Source: Phosphoribacter sp037045045 (GTDB lineage: Bacteria; Actinomycetota; Actinomycetes; Actinomycetales; Dermatophilaceae). From it: a DNA stretch of 64,000 bases. The notes under the pieces were generated by a model. It had not been told where the DNA came from. It saw only the letters and a list, made by a program, of their open reading frames with translations, and made no database searches. Positions 42,592 to 51,178 of the stretch are shown one piece after another. The position numbers were made by a program, and so were the translations under genes. The stretch spans positions 310,001 to 374,000 of the forward strand of contig JBAOHL010000005.1 in the NCBI GenBank assembly GCA_037045045.1, written 5' to 3'. The first letter of the stretch is position 1; every line of letters starts with the position of its first letter.

Positions 42592-43422
42592 ATGAAGTTC
42601 GGTCGAATGAAGGCGGTCGCGGTCGCGGCCGTCGCGGGCCTGGCCCTCGCGGCCTGCGGGAGCAGCAGCGGTGGCAGCGGGAGTAGCAGCGGTGGCGGCA
42701 CCGTCAAGGTCGGCATCAAGTTCGACCAGCCAGGCCTCGGCCTCAAGGCGGGCGCGGACTACACCGGCTTCGACGTCGACCTGGCCAAGTACATCGCCAA
42801 AGAACTCAACCTCGGCACCCCGGAGTTCGTCGAGGCCGTGTCGGCGCAACGCGAGAACCTCATCGCCGCCGGTCAGGTGAAGTACGTCGTCGGGACCTAC
42901 TCGATCACCGACGCGCGCAAGGAGAAGGTCACCTTCGCCGGCCCGTACTTCATCGCCGGCCAGGACCTGCTGGTGCGCGCCGACGACTCGAGCATTACCG
43001 GCCAGGACGCCTCGCTCAACGGCAAGAAGCTCTGCTCGGTCAAGGGGTCCACGCCGGCGGAGAACGTCAAGAAGAACATCCCGGGCGTCCAACTCCAGGA
43101 GTACAACACCTACACGCTGTGCGTCGACGCGTTGCTGGCCAAGAACGTCGACGCCGTGACGACCGATGACACGATCCTTGCCGGGTATGCCTCGCAGGCC
43201 GCGAACGCGGGCAAGCTCAAGGTCGTCGGCAAGCCGTTCACCAAGGAGAACTACGGGGTCGGCCTGAAGAAGGGCGACGTCGAGTTCTGCACCAAGGTGA
43301 CTGACGCGATCAAGAAGTGGGTGAGCAGCGGCGAGTGGAAGAAGGCCGTCGACGCCAACCTCGGCCCGGCCAAGTACGTCCCGCCGACGGGCAACCCGCC
43401 CACCCCGGCGGCTTGCTCCTGA
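42592..43422 (+). CDS. gluB: Glutamate-binding lipoprotein of the ABC importer
   Basis: 276 residues. Signal peptide with lipobox: MKFGRMKAVAVAAVAGLALAAC, lipidated on Cys22, followed by a Ser/Gly linker. The mature domain is a type 3 periplasmic binding fold: VKVGIKFDQPGLG, YTGFDVDLAKYIAKELNL, KYVVGTYSITDARKEKVTFAGPY, GQDLLVRADDS. AGGAGG lies 7 nt upstream of the ATG at 42592. Binds glutamate (inferred by synteny) and delivers it to GluCD. A strong hairpin follows its stop and probably lifts its level over the permeases. Confidence 0.93.
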   Translation: MKFGRMKAVAVAAVAGLALAACGSSSGGSGSSSGGGTVKVGIKFDQPGLGLKAGADYTGFDVDLAKYIAKELNLGTPEFVEAVSAQRENLIAAGQVKYVVGTYSITDARKEKVTFAGPYFIAGQDLLVRADDSSITGQDASLNGKKLCSVKGSTPAENVKKNIPGVQLQEYNTYTLCVDALLAKNVDAVTTDDTILAGYASQAANAGKLKVVGKPFTKENYGVGLKKGDVEFCTKVTDAIKKWVSSGEWKKAVDANLGPAKYVPPTGNPPTPAACS

Positions 43423-43448
43423 TCGACAGCCCCTCCCGATGACCGGCC

Positions 43449-43480
43449 GGGGGTATGCCGCCTCGTGACGGCATACCCCC
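43449..43480 (+). terminator. Intercistronic hairpin between gluB and gluC
   Basis: Perfect 12-bp arms GGGGGTATGCCG and CGGCATACCCCC with an 8-nt loop, 26 bp after the gluB stop. Both arms contain the word GGTATGCC. Acts either as attenuator or as a 3' stabiliser of the gluAB mRNA. Confidence 0.75.
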
Positions 43481-43516
43481 GCGCCCGTCCCGGCGCACCG
43501 CGCAGGAAGGCCTTCC

Positions 43517-44182
43517 ATGGGTGAGTTGTTCGGGCAGTTCAACGTCCTCGGCGCGTTCGGGATCACCGTGTTGCTCGCGGTGCTCTCCGGCATCGGCGCC
43601 CTGGTCATCGGCACCATCGTCGCGATCTTCCGCGTCTCGCCGGTGGCGTTCCTGCAGAGGGTCGGCGCGATCTACGTCAACGTCGTGCGCAACACGCCGC
43701 TCACCCTCATCATCGTGTTCTGCAATATCGGGTTCATCGTCAACCTCGGGTTGTCGGTGAGCGACGACATCGCCCGCAACAACCTCATCTGGGCCGTCAT
43801 CGGACTGTCCTTCTACCACGCCGCCTTCGTCTGCGAGGCGCTGCGCAGCGGCGTCAACACCGTTCCCGCGGGGCAGGCCGAGGCCGCCCGCTCAGTGGGA
43901 CTGACGTTCGGGCAGAGCCTGCGCGAAGTCCTGCTCCCCCAGGCCTTCCGCGGCGCGATCACTCCCCTGGGCAACACGGCCATCGCCCTGACGAAGAACA
44001 CCACCGTGGCCACGGCGATCGGCGTCGCGGAGGTCAGCGGTCTGATGAAGGAGATGATCGAGTTCCGTAGCGACCTGCTCATCCCGATCTTCCTCATCGT
44101 CGCCATCGGGTTCATCGTGCTCACCCTTCCCATGGGAGTGCTCACGACATACCTGTCCAACCGGTTGGCGGTGAAGCGATGA
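43517..44182 (+). CDS. gluC: Glutamate ABC transporter permease
   Basis: 221 residues with about five transmembrane segments (FGITVLLAVLSGIGALVIGTI; LIIVFCNIGFIVNLGL; IPIFLIVAIGFIVLTLPMGV). The coupling EAA loop is EAARSVGLTFGQSLREVLLPQAFRGAITPLGN in the usual place (EAARSVGLTFGQSLREV). His/Glu/Gln/Arg/opine permease subfamily. AGGAAGG precedes the ATG; the stop overlaps the gluD start (ATGA). Confidence 0.93.
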   Translation: MGELFGQFNVLGAFGITVLLAVLSGIGALVIGTIVAIFRVSPVAFLQRVGAIYVNVVRNTPLTLIIVFCNIGFIVNLGLSVSDDIARNNLIWAVIGLSFYHAAFVCEALRSGVNTVPAGQAEAARSVGLTFGQSLREVLLPQAFRGAITPLGNTAIALTKNTTVATAIGVAEVSGLMKEMIEFRSDLLIPIFLIVAIGFIVLTLPMGVLTTYLSNRLAVKR

Positions 44183-45129
44183 GCTCGTCGGTCCTCTTCG
44201 ACAACCCCGGGCCTCGGGCTCGGGCGCGGCACCGCATCATCGCGATCGCGAGCGGGGTGCTGTTCCTCGCGGCGCTGGCCCTCGCGCTGTCCAAGTTCGG
44301 GGAGAAGGGCAATCTCGCCCCGGAGAAGTGGACGCCGTTCCTCACCGCCGACATCTGGATGAACTACCTGCTCGTGCCGGGGATCGTCAACACCCTCAAG
44401 GCGGCCGCGATCTCTATCGTCCTCGCGGGTGTGTTCGGCGTGGTGTTCGGGATGGGGCGGTTGTCCCACAACCGGCTCCTGCGCGGTCTGTCGACGGTCG
44501 TGGTCGAGTTCTTCCGGTCTGTGCCGGTCCTCGTCCTCATGTTCTTCACGTACTACTTCTGCCTCTACAACACCACCCTGCCTCCGGAGATGTTCCCGCT
44601 CGTCGCGGTCATCACCGGGCTCACCCTGTACAACGGTGCCGTCGTCGCCGAACTGCTGCGCTCCGGCGTGGGCGGGCTGCCCAAGGGGCAGTCCGAGGCT
44701 GGGCTGGCCATCGGGCTGACCCGCGGCCAGACGCTTCGGACGATCTTGCTCCCGCAGGCCATCACGGCCATGCTGCCCGCCCTTGTCGGTCAACTCGTCG
44801 TCGTCCTCAAGGACACCGCACTCGGGCAGATCGTCACGTATCCGGAGTTGCTCAACACCTTCCAACAGATCGGGTCGTACAAGTCCAACGCCGTGCCCGC
44901 CCTCATCGTCATCGCCCTCATCTACGTCGTGATCAACTACCTGCTGACGACGCTGGCCGGTCGGGTCGAGGCGCGGTTGCGCTCCAAGGGCCGCCCGACG
45001 ATCCATCCCGGCGCCCTCGGTCCCGGTCACATCGCACCGGTGGACGCCGAACCGATCGAGCAAGCTCGACACCACATGGACGAAGAAGTCCTGCACGACG
45101 TGTACGCCGCCAAGCGCGACAAGACCTAA
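44179..45129 (+). CDS. gluD: Glutamate ABC transporter permease
   Basis: 316 residues, longer than GluC through a cytoplasmic N-terminus (SSSVLFDNPGPRARARHRII) and a hydrophilic C-terminal tail of about 50 residues (ARLRSKGRPTIHPGAL...YAAKRDKT), typical of actinobacterial GluD. EAA loop: SEAGLAIGLTRGQTLRTILL. Translationally coupled to gluC by a 4-bp overlap. Forms the transmembrane channel with GluC. The operon ends here; the 197-bp gap to etfB should hold the promoter of the next operon. Confidence 0.93.
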   Translation: MSSSVLFDNPGPRARARHRIIAIASGVLFLAALALALSKFGEKGNLAPEKWTPFLTADIWMNYLLVPGIVNTLKAAAISIVLAGVFGVVFGMGRLSHNRLLRGLSTVVVEFFRSVPVLVLMFFTYYFCLYNTTLPPEMFPLVAVITGLTLYNGAVVAELLRSGVGGLPKGQSEAGLAIGLTRGQTLRTILLPQAITAMLPALVGQLVVVLKDTALGQIVTYPELLNTFQQIGSYKSNAVPALIVIALIYVVINYLLTTLAGRVEARLRSKGRPTIHPGALGPGHIAPVDAEPIEQARHHMDEEVLHDVYAAKRDKT

Positions 45130-45326
45130 GACGCCCTTCCCAGCCCGTCCGGCTCGACCGATGACGGGCGGATGGGCCCATACACGGCGCTACTGGTCGG
45201 TAAGGGGACCATTGGCCCGGGCCCGGGCATGGCGCGCTGGCAGGCTCACCAATAAGGTCGTCAGTGCACCGACAGCGCCGTCGGGCAGCACCCGAGCCAG
45301 CACCCTCAAAGGCAGGTCTACCCGGC

Positions 45327-46103
45327 ATGAAGATCGTCGTCCTCGTCAAGTACGTCCCCGAGCCCACGGCGACGTGGAAGTTCGCCGCGGACCTGACCCT
45401 GGATCGGGCCGGCGTGGAGGGGCGGCTCTCCGAGCTCGACGAGTATGCCGTCGAGCAGGCCGTCCAGCTCGCCGAGAAGGCCGGCGCCGAGGTCGTCTAC
45501 CTCACCGTCGGACCGGCCAAGGCCGGCGAGGGCCTGCGGAAGGCCCTGGCCATCGGCGGCAGCAGCGCGGTGCACGTCCTCGACGACGCGGTCCACGGAT
45601 CCGACGCCCTGGGCACCTCGCTCGTGCTCGCCAAGGCGCTGGAGACCATCGGCTTCGACCTCGTGCTGGCCGGCATGGCGTCGACGGACGCGGAGATGTC
45701 CGTCGTTCCCTCGATGGTCGCCGACCGCCTCGGCGCGAACCAGGCGACGTTCGCCGGCGAGTTGACCGTCGACGGCGACGCGGTCTCGATCCGCCGCGAC
45801 ACCGACACGGCGAGCGAGCGAGTCGCCGTGACCCTGCCCGCCGTGGTCACCGTCACCGACCAGATCGGCGAAGCCCGCTACCCCGCGTTCAAGGCGATTA
45901 TGGCCGCGAAGAAGAAGCCCGTGCAGACCCTCGGCCTGACCGACATCGGCCTCGACGCGGGCCAGGTCGGCATGGCGGCGGCAGCGGTCAAGACCGTCTC
46001 GATCACCCCGACACCGGCGCGGGCCGCCGGCACCATCGTCACCGACGACGGCGAAGGCGCCAACGCGCTCGCCGACTTCCTCGCCGGCCGCGGCTTCATC
46101 TGA
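45327..46103 (+). CDS. etfB: Electron transfer flavoprotein, beta subunit
   Basis: 258 residues beginning MKIVVLVKYVPEPTATWKF, typical of EtfB/FixA. Carries electrons from acyl-CoA dehydrogenases as a heterodimer with EtfA; the beta subunit binds AMP structurally. Conserved LAGMASTDAEMSVVPSMVADRLG and ARYPAFKAIMAAKKKPVQTL (the docking/recognition loop region precedes it). First gene of the run etfB-etfA-etfD-acyl-CoA dehydrogenase-megasynthase-carboxylase, each separated by 33-52 bp. Confidence 0.95.
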   Translation: MKIVVLVKYVPEPTATWKFAADLTLDRAGVEGRLSELDEYAVEQAVQLAEKAGAEVVYLTVGPAKAGEGLRKALAIGGSSAVHVLDDAVHGSDALGTSLVLAKALETIGFDLVLAGMASTDAEMSVVPSMVADRLGANQATFAGELTVDGDAVSIRRDTDTASERVAVTLPAVVTVTDQIGEARYPAFKAIMAAKKKPVQTLGLTDIGLDAGQVGMAAAAVKTVSITPTPARAAGTIVTDDGEGANALADFLAGRGFI

Positions 46104-46155
46104 ACCGACGGCGCCCCAGCCCAGCCCACACGGCATACCCAAGGAGAACCCCATC

Positions 46156-47118
46156 GTGTCGGAAGTCCTCGTGGTCGCGGAGACCACCGCCTCGGGAGTC
46201 CGCAAGCCCACCCTCGAGCTGCTCACCGTCGCACGAGGACTCGGTGAGCCCGCCGCTGTCGTCTTCGGCGAGGCCAGCGATGCCGTCGTCGGTCAGCTCG
46301 GCGAGTACGGCGCGACGAAGGTGTATGCCGTGGCCGCCCCCGAGGTCGACGAGTTCCTCTCGCTGCCCAAGGCCGAGGCGGTCGCCTCGATCGCCGCGCG
46401 AGTCTCGCCGGTGGCCGTCCTGGTGACCTCCGGCCCCGAGGGCAAGGACATCGCCGCGCGGGTGGCGGTGCGCCTCGTTTCCGGGATCGTCACCGACGCG
46501 ACCGGCGTCACCGCCTCGGGTGGCACCGTCACGGCCACCCAGTCCGTGCTCGCCGGCCGCTGGGTCGCCACGAGCGAGGTCGTCCGCGGCCCCGCGGTCG
46601 TGACGATGCGGCCCAACGCGACCTCCGCGGAACCCGCCCCGGCCACCGCCGTGGTCGAGTCCGTCGACGTGTCGATCGGGGACTCGGCCAAGGGCGCGAA
46701 GGTCACCGCGCGCGACCCCAAGGTCACCAGCGGCCGACCGGAACTCACCGAGGCCGCCGTCGTTGTCGCCGGGGGGCGAGGCGTGGGCTCGCAGGACGGG
46801 TTCGGCGTCGTCGAGGCCCTGGCCGACGCCATGGGCGCAGCCGTGGGCGCCTCGCGCACCGTCACCGACCAGCACTGGGCCCCGCACGAGCTGCAGGTCG
46901 GGCAGACCGGCAAGACCGTCGCGCCCTCGCTCTACCTCGCGGCCGGTATCTCCGGGGCGATCCAGCACCGAGCGGGGATGCAGAGCAGCAAGACGATCGT
47001 CGTCGTCAACAAGGACCCGAAGGCGCCACTGTTCCAGGTGGCCGACTTCGGCGTCGTCGGTGACCTCCATGCGGTACTGCCGGCCCTGACCGCCGAGATC
47101 GCCCGGCGCAAGGGCTGA
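46156..47118 (+). CDS. etfA: Electron transfer flavoprotein, alpha subunit
   Basis: 320 residues from GTG 46156 (SEVLVVAETTASGVRKPTLE), with AAGGAG upstream. Binds FAD through the C-terminal domain: VVAGGRGVGSQDGFGVVEALAD, the signature PHELQVGQTGKTVAPSLYLA and GISGAIQHRAGMQSSKTIVVVNKDP. Receives electrons from acyl-CoA dehydrogenases. Encoded 52 bp after etfB and 39 bp before etfD. Confidence 0.96.
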   Translation: MSEVLVVAETTASGVRKPTLELLTVARGLGEPAAVVFGEASDAVVGQLGEYGATKVYAVAAPEVDEFLSLPKAEAVASIAARVSPVAVLVTSGPEGKDIAARVAVRLVSGIVTDATGVTASGGTVTATQSVLAGRWVATSEVVRGPAVVTMRPNATSAEPAPATAVVESVDVSIGDSAKGAKVTARDPKVTSGRPELTEAAVVVAGGRGVGSQDGFGVVEALADAMGAAVGASRTVTDQHWAPHELQVGQTGKTVAPSLYLAAGISGAIQHRAGMQSSKTIVVVNKDPKAPLFQVADFGVVGDLHAVLPALTAEIARRKG

Positions 47119-47157
47119 GTCGGCGCTGGTCCCCCGTACCCGAAGGAGTTCTCGCGA

Positions 47158-49383
47158 ATGATGGCGGTCCGGCTGGTCCTCGGCCTGCTCCTCACCGTGG
47201 TCTGCCTGGGGATCGCCGGCCGCCGCCTGTGGTTCCTCGTCCGGTTGGGGCGGCTCGCCCAGCCGATCGAGCCCGGTCGCCGCGGCAGCGTCGGTCAGAC
47301 CGTGCAGGCCGAGCTCGTCGAGGTCGCCGCCCAACGCAAGCTCTTGCGCTGGAGTGTGCCTGGAGTGGCCCACCTGCTCGTCTTCTGGGGCTTCATGGTC
47401 CTGCTGTTGACGATCCTCGAGGGCTTCGGAGCCCTGGTAAACCCGCACTTCCAGATCCCGTTCTTCGGCAACTTGCCGTGGTTCGGTTTCGTCGAGGACC
47501 TCTTCGCCATCCTCTGCGTCCTCGCATTGGCCATCTTCGTCGGCATCCGGATCGCGGCAGCTCCGAAGAACCTTGGCCGCCGGTCACGCTTCTTCGGCTC
47601 GCACCTCGGCCCGGCATGGTTCGTCCTGTTCATGATCTTCAACGTCGTCTGGACGCTGCTGGCCTTCCGCGGTGCGACGATCGTCGCCCAGGGGGTCAAC
47701 GAGGCGGGCAGCACGACGATGCAGTTCCTGCGCGGCGCCTTCGCCTCGCAGGGGTTCGCCCGGCTCTTCTCGGGATTGTCCGAGGGCGCCGCGGACGTGC
47801 TCGAGACGCTGCTGCTGCTGCTGTCGCTGGCTGTCCTGCTCGTCTTCACGGTCTTCGTCACCTACAGCAAGCACCTGCACATTTTCTTGTCGATCCCCAA
47901 CGTCGCCTATGCCCGGCGTCCCCGGGCCCTGGGCGCCCTGCTCCCCGTGTACTGGGCGGGTAAGGCGATCGACTTCGAGGACCCCGGCGACGACGACGTC
48001 ATGGGCGTCGGCAAGATCGAGGACTTCACCTGGAAGGGCCTGCTCGACTTCGGCACGTGCACCGAATGCGGACGATGCCAGAGCCAGTGCCCGGCGTGGA
48101 ACACCGACAAACCGCTCTCGCCGAAGATCCTCATGATGACCCTGCGCGACCACGCGCTCGCCAAGGCGCCCTACCTGCTGGCAGCCGAGGGCGAGCGGGA
48201 TGCGCTGGCCCAGCCCGCCAAGGACGCCGCCGAACGACCCCTCATCGGTCCGGTCGGCGACGAGAGCGCCACCGTCGACGAGCACGGGGCCTCCGGCGAG
48301 GGCGTCGTGCCCTTCGACATGCTCTGGTCGTGCACGACCTGTGGGGCCTGCGTCGAGCAGTGTCCCGTCGACATCGAACACGTCGACCACATCGTCGACA
48401 TGCGTCGCTACCAGGTGCTCATGGAGGGAGCCTTCCCCGAGGAGGCCGGCGTCATGCTGCGCAACCTCGAACACGCCGGCGATCCCTGGGGTCTGGGTTC
48501 GTCGATGCGGATGGAGTGGGCCCAGGAACTCGACTTCGAGATCCGGGTCTACGAGGGCGAGACAATCCCCGACGATGTCGAGTACCTCTACTGGGTGGGC
48601 TGCGCGGGTGCGCTCGACGACACCGCCAAGCGGACCGCCCGGGCCGTCGCGACGCTGCTGCACGAGGCCGGCGTCGAGTTCATGGTCCTCGGCGAGGCCG
48701 AGTCGTGCACCGGCGATCCGGCCCGACGGATGGGCCACGAGTTCCTCTTCCAGATGCTCGCGATGCAGAACGTCGAGACCCTCAACGAGGCCGGCGCCAA
48801 GCGCATCGTCGTCACGTGCGCGCACTGCTACAACGCCCTCGCCAACGAATACCCCCAGGTCGGCGGTCACTACGAGGTCATCCACCACACGAGCCTGCTG
48901 TCCCAACTCGTCGCCCAGCGGCGCCTCACCCCGGTGGCGCGGGTCGACGCGTCGGTGACCTATCACGACCCGTGCTACCTCGGGCGGCACAACCGGATCT
49001 TCGCCGCGCCGCGCGAGGTCCTTGCCGCCGTGCCCGGTGCGCGGGTCACCGAGATGCCGCGCAACCGCGAACGGTCCTTCTGTTGCGGCGCCGGTGGCGC
49101 CCGGATGTGGATGGACGAGAACCTCGGCACCCGGATCAACCAGACCCGGGCCGACGAGGCCATCGCCACCGGCGCCGACCTCGTCACCGCGGCCTGCCCG
49201 TTCTGCATCACCATGCTCGGCGACGGCGTCGCCCAGCGACAGCAGGAGGGCACCGTCGCCGAGACCCTCGCCGTCACCGACGTCGCCGAGCTGCTGCTGC
49301 GCTCGGTGCGCCCCGACCTCGTGGACGCCGCCGTCGGCCCCGCCTCGGACCCCACCTCGGGCCCCACCGCTTCACCCAGCTGA
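47158..49383 (+). CDS. etfD: Membrane ETF:quinone oxidoreductase-like iron-sulfur protein (EtfD)
   Basis: 741 residues. About five or six transmembrane helices in the first 265 residues (LVLGLLLTVVCLGIAG, VAHLLVFWGFMVLLLTI, DLFAILCVLALAIFVGI, AWFVLFMIFNVVWTLL, TLLLLLSLAVLLVFTVFV), NarI-like. Then two [4Fe-4S] ferredoxin motifs, CTECGRCQSQCP and CTTCGACVEQCPVD, and two CCG (heterodisulfide-reductase-type) domains with CAHCYNALANEYP, DPCYLGRHN and SFCCGAGGARMW. This matches mycobacterial Rv0338c/EtfD, which passes electrons from EtfBA to menaquinone. Its presence next to etfBA and an acyl-CoA dehydrogenase completes an acyl-CoA-to-quinone route. Confidence 0.9.
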   Translation: MMAVRLVLGLLLTVVCLGIAGRRLWFLVRLGRLAQPIEPGRRGSVGQTVQAELVEVAAQRKLLRWSVPGVAHLLVFWGFMVLLLTILEGFGALVNPHFQIPFFGNLPWFGFVEDLFAILCVLALAIFVGIRIAAAPKNLGRRSRFFGSHLGPAWFVLFMIFNVVWTLLAFRGATIVAQGVNEAGSTTMQFLRGAFASQGFARLFSGLSEGAADVLETLLLLLSLAVLLVFTVFVTYSKHLHIFLSIPNVAYARRPRALGALLPVYWAGKAIDFEDPGDDDVMGVGKIEDFTWKGLLDFGTCTECGRCQSQCPAWNTDKPLSPKILMMTLRDHALAKAPYLLAAEGERDALAQPAKDAAERPLIGPVGDESATVDEHGASGEGVVPFDMLWSCTTCGACVEQCPVDIEHVDHIVDMRRYQVLMEGAFPEEAGVMLRNLEHAGDPWGLGSSMRMEWAQELDFEIRVYEGETIPDDVEYLYWVGCAGALDDTAKRTARAVATLLHEAGVEFMVLGEAESCTGDPARRMGHEFLFQMLAMQNVETLNEAGAKRIVVTCAHCYNALANEYPQVGGHYEVIHHTSLLSQLVAQRRLTPVARVDASVTYHDPCYLGRHNRIFAAPREVLAAVPGARVTEMPRNRERSFCCGAGGARMWMDENLGTRINQTRADEAIATGADLVTAACPFCITMLGDGVAQRQQEGTVAETLAVTDVAELLLRSVRPDLVDAAVGPASDPTSGPTASPS

Positions 49384-49425
49384 CCCACCGAACCGCACGC
49401 CCAGCCCCGACCCAAGGAACGCGCC

Positions 49426-51129
49426 ATGACCGACACGACCTCGACCCACGCGCTCGGCGCCGGCCTCGACCTGGGCAGCCTCAACCTCATGCTCGAGGCC
49501 CTCGAGGACTTCGTCACGAACACGCTGACGCCCGAACGCCAGCTCGAACTGGACCACGAGGACGTCTGCCCGGAGGACATCGTCCGGCAGATGTCCGACC
49601 CCGAGACCCTTGGCGTCCAGCTCGTCTTCATCCCCGAGGCCTACGGCGGCATGGACGGCGGCGCGTTCGACAGCTACCGGGTCTGCGAGCTCATGGCCCG
49701 CCACGACATCGGCCTGGGCACCGCGGTCTTCGCGACCTTCCTCGGCGCCGACCCCATCGTCGTCGGCGCCACCGACGAGCAGAAGCAGCGCTGGCTCGGG
49801 GCGATCTGCGAGGACGGTGCGGTCTTCGCCTACGGCGCGACCGAGCCCGAAGCCGGGTCGGACCTCGGCGCCCTGACGACGACGGCCACCCCGGTGCGCG
49901 GCGACGACGGCGAGATCGCGGCATACCGGATCAACGGGCGCAAGCAGTGGATCTCCAACGGCTCGATCGCCGACTACACGACGATCCTCGCCAACACCGA
50001 CGCCGGGCCGACGTGGTTCGTCGTGCCCAAGGGCACCGCTGGGTTCTCCTCCGCCCCACCGGAGGACAAGCACGGCATCCGTCTGTCGAACACTGCGGCG
50101 CTGTTCCTCGACGACGTCGAGGTCCCCGCCTCCGACGTCGTCGGACTCGTCGAGGGCAAGGGCCTCATCCAGGCCCAGCAGGTCTTCGGCTACACCCGGG
50201 TCATGGTCGCCGCGTTCGGTCTCGGCGGCGGGTGGGGGGCCCTCGACAAGGCGATCACGTACTCGGTCAACCGCGAGCAGGGCGGCGGTCCCCTCGCCGA
50301 GAAGCAGGGGTACACCCACAAGCTCATCGTCCCCCACGCGGTGCGCCTCGAAGCGGCCCGCGCCTACATCGAATACGCCGCCGACCAGATCGACATCGGC
50401 AACGGCGCCAACGGCGCGATGAACACCGAGGGCGCCATCGCGAAGTACCTCGGGACCGTCGCCGGCAACGACGCGGCCGACGCGGCGATCCAGGCCCACG
50501 GCGGCTACGGCTACACCCGCCCGTATGCCGTGGAGAAGATGAAGCGCGACGTGCGGATCACGACGATCTACGAGGGCACCTCGGAGATCATGGAGATGAC
50601 AGTCGCCCGCGACCGGTGGCAGCAGCACTTGAAGACCCAGGGCCGCTACTACCTCGACCGGGCCGCCACCCTCAAGGCGCTGCACGCCCGCCACCCCCAT
50701 GTCGGCGCCGACGTCGCCGCCCTGGCCCTGGAGAGCCTCGCGGTCGTCCTCGAGGCCTGCCGGACCGGGCGACTGACCCGCAACCAACACATCCTCTTCC
50801 GCCTCGGCGAGCTCATCAGCTGGACCGAGGGGGCCTGGGCGTTCGCCGACCGCGCTGCCCGAGCCGCCGAGGCCAGCCCGTTCGAGAAGAGCCCCAAGCG
50901 GTTCGACGCCCCGACGCTGGCGGCGATGTCCCGGGTCTACGCCCGCGAGGCCGCGGCCCGGGTCGCCCTCGACGGATCGCGCTGGGTGGCCGGCGCCGCC
51001 GACCCGGGCTCGCCCGCGGTGGCCGCCGTCAACGGCATCCCCACCGCGGCGATCCTCGCCGCCCAGGCCGGTCTCGTCACGGACATGGACGCCGTCGCCG
51101 ACGCGCTCTACGACCGCACCAGTTCCTGA
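49426..51129 (+). CDS. Acyl-CoA dehydrogenase
   Basis: 567 residues (MTDTTSTHALGAGLDLG). Standard fold: FAD/substrate motif FAYGATEPEAGSDLGALTT, KQWISNGSIADYTTIL, the R-x-G-region, QAHGGYGYTRPYAVEKMKRD, and the catalytic Glu in TTIYEGTSEIMEMTVARDRW. After the core (about 1-400) comes a C-terminal extension of about 160 residues, helical, as in FadE members of the long type. Desaturates an acyl-CoA at C2-C3 and passes electrons to ETF. Being 49 bp upstream of the megasynthase, it might act on that enzyme's products or recycle them; substrate unknown. Confidence 0.92.
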   Translation: MTDTTSTHALGAGLDLGSLNLMLEALEDFVTNTLTPERQLELDHEDVCPEDIVRQMSDPETLGVQLVFIPEAYGGMDGGAFDSYRVCELMARHDIGLGTAVFATFLGADPIVVGATDEQKQRWLGAICEDGAVFAYGATEPEAGSDLGALTTTATPVRGDDGEIAAYRINGRKQWISNGSIADYTTILANTDAGPTWFVVPKGTAGFSSAPPEDKHGIRLSNTAALFLDDVEVPASDVVGLVEGKGLIQAQQVFGYTRVMVAAFGLGGGWGALDKAITYSVNREQGGGPLAEKQGYTHKLIVPHAVRLEAARAYIEYAADQIDIGNGANGAMNTEGAIAKYLGTVAGNDAADAAIQAHGGYGYTRPYAVEKMKRDVRITTIYEGTSEIMEMTVARDRWQQHLKTQGRYYLDRAATLKALHARHPHVGADVAALALESLAVVLEACRTGRLTRNQHILFRLGELISWTEGAWAFADRAARAAEASPFEKSPKRFDAPTLAAMSRVYAREAAARVALDGSRWVAGAADPGSPAVAAVNGIPTAAILAAQAGLVTDMDAVADALYDRTSS

Positions 51130-51178
51130 ACCGCCCGCCCCCGAACCGCACCGCTTCGCCCAAAGGACGTCGACAACG

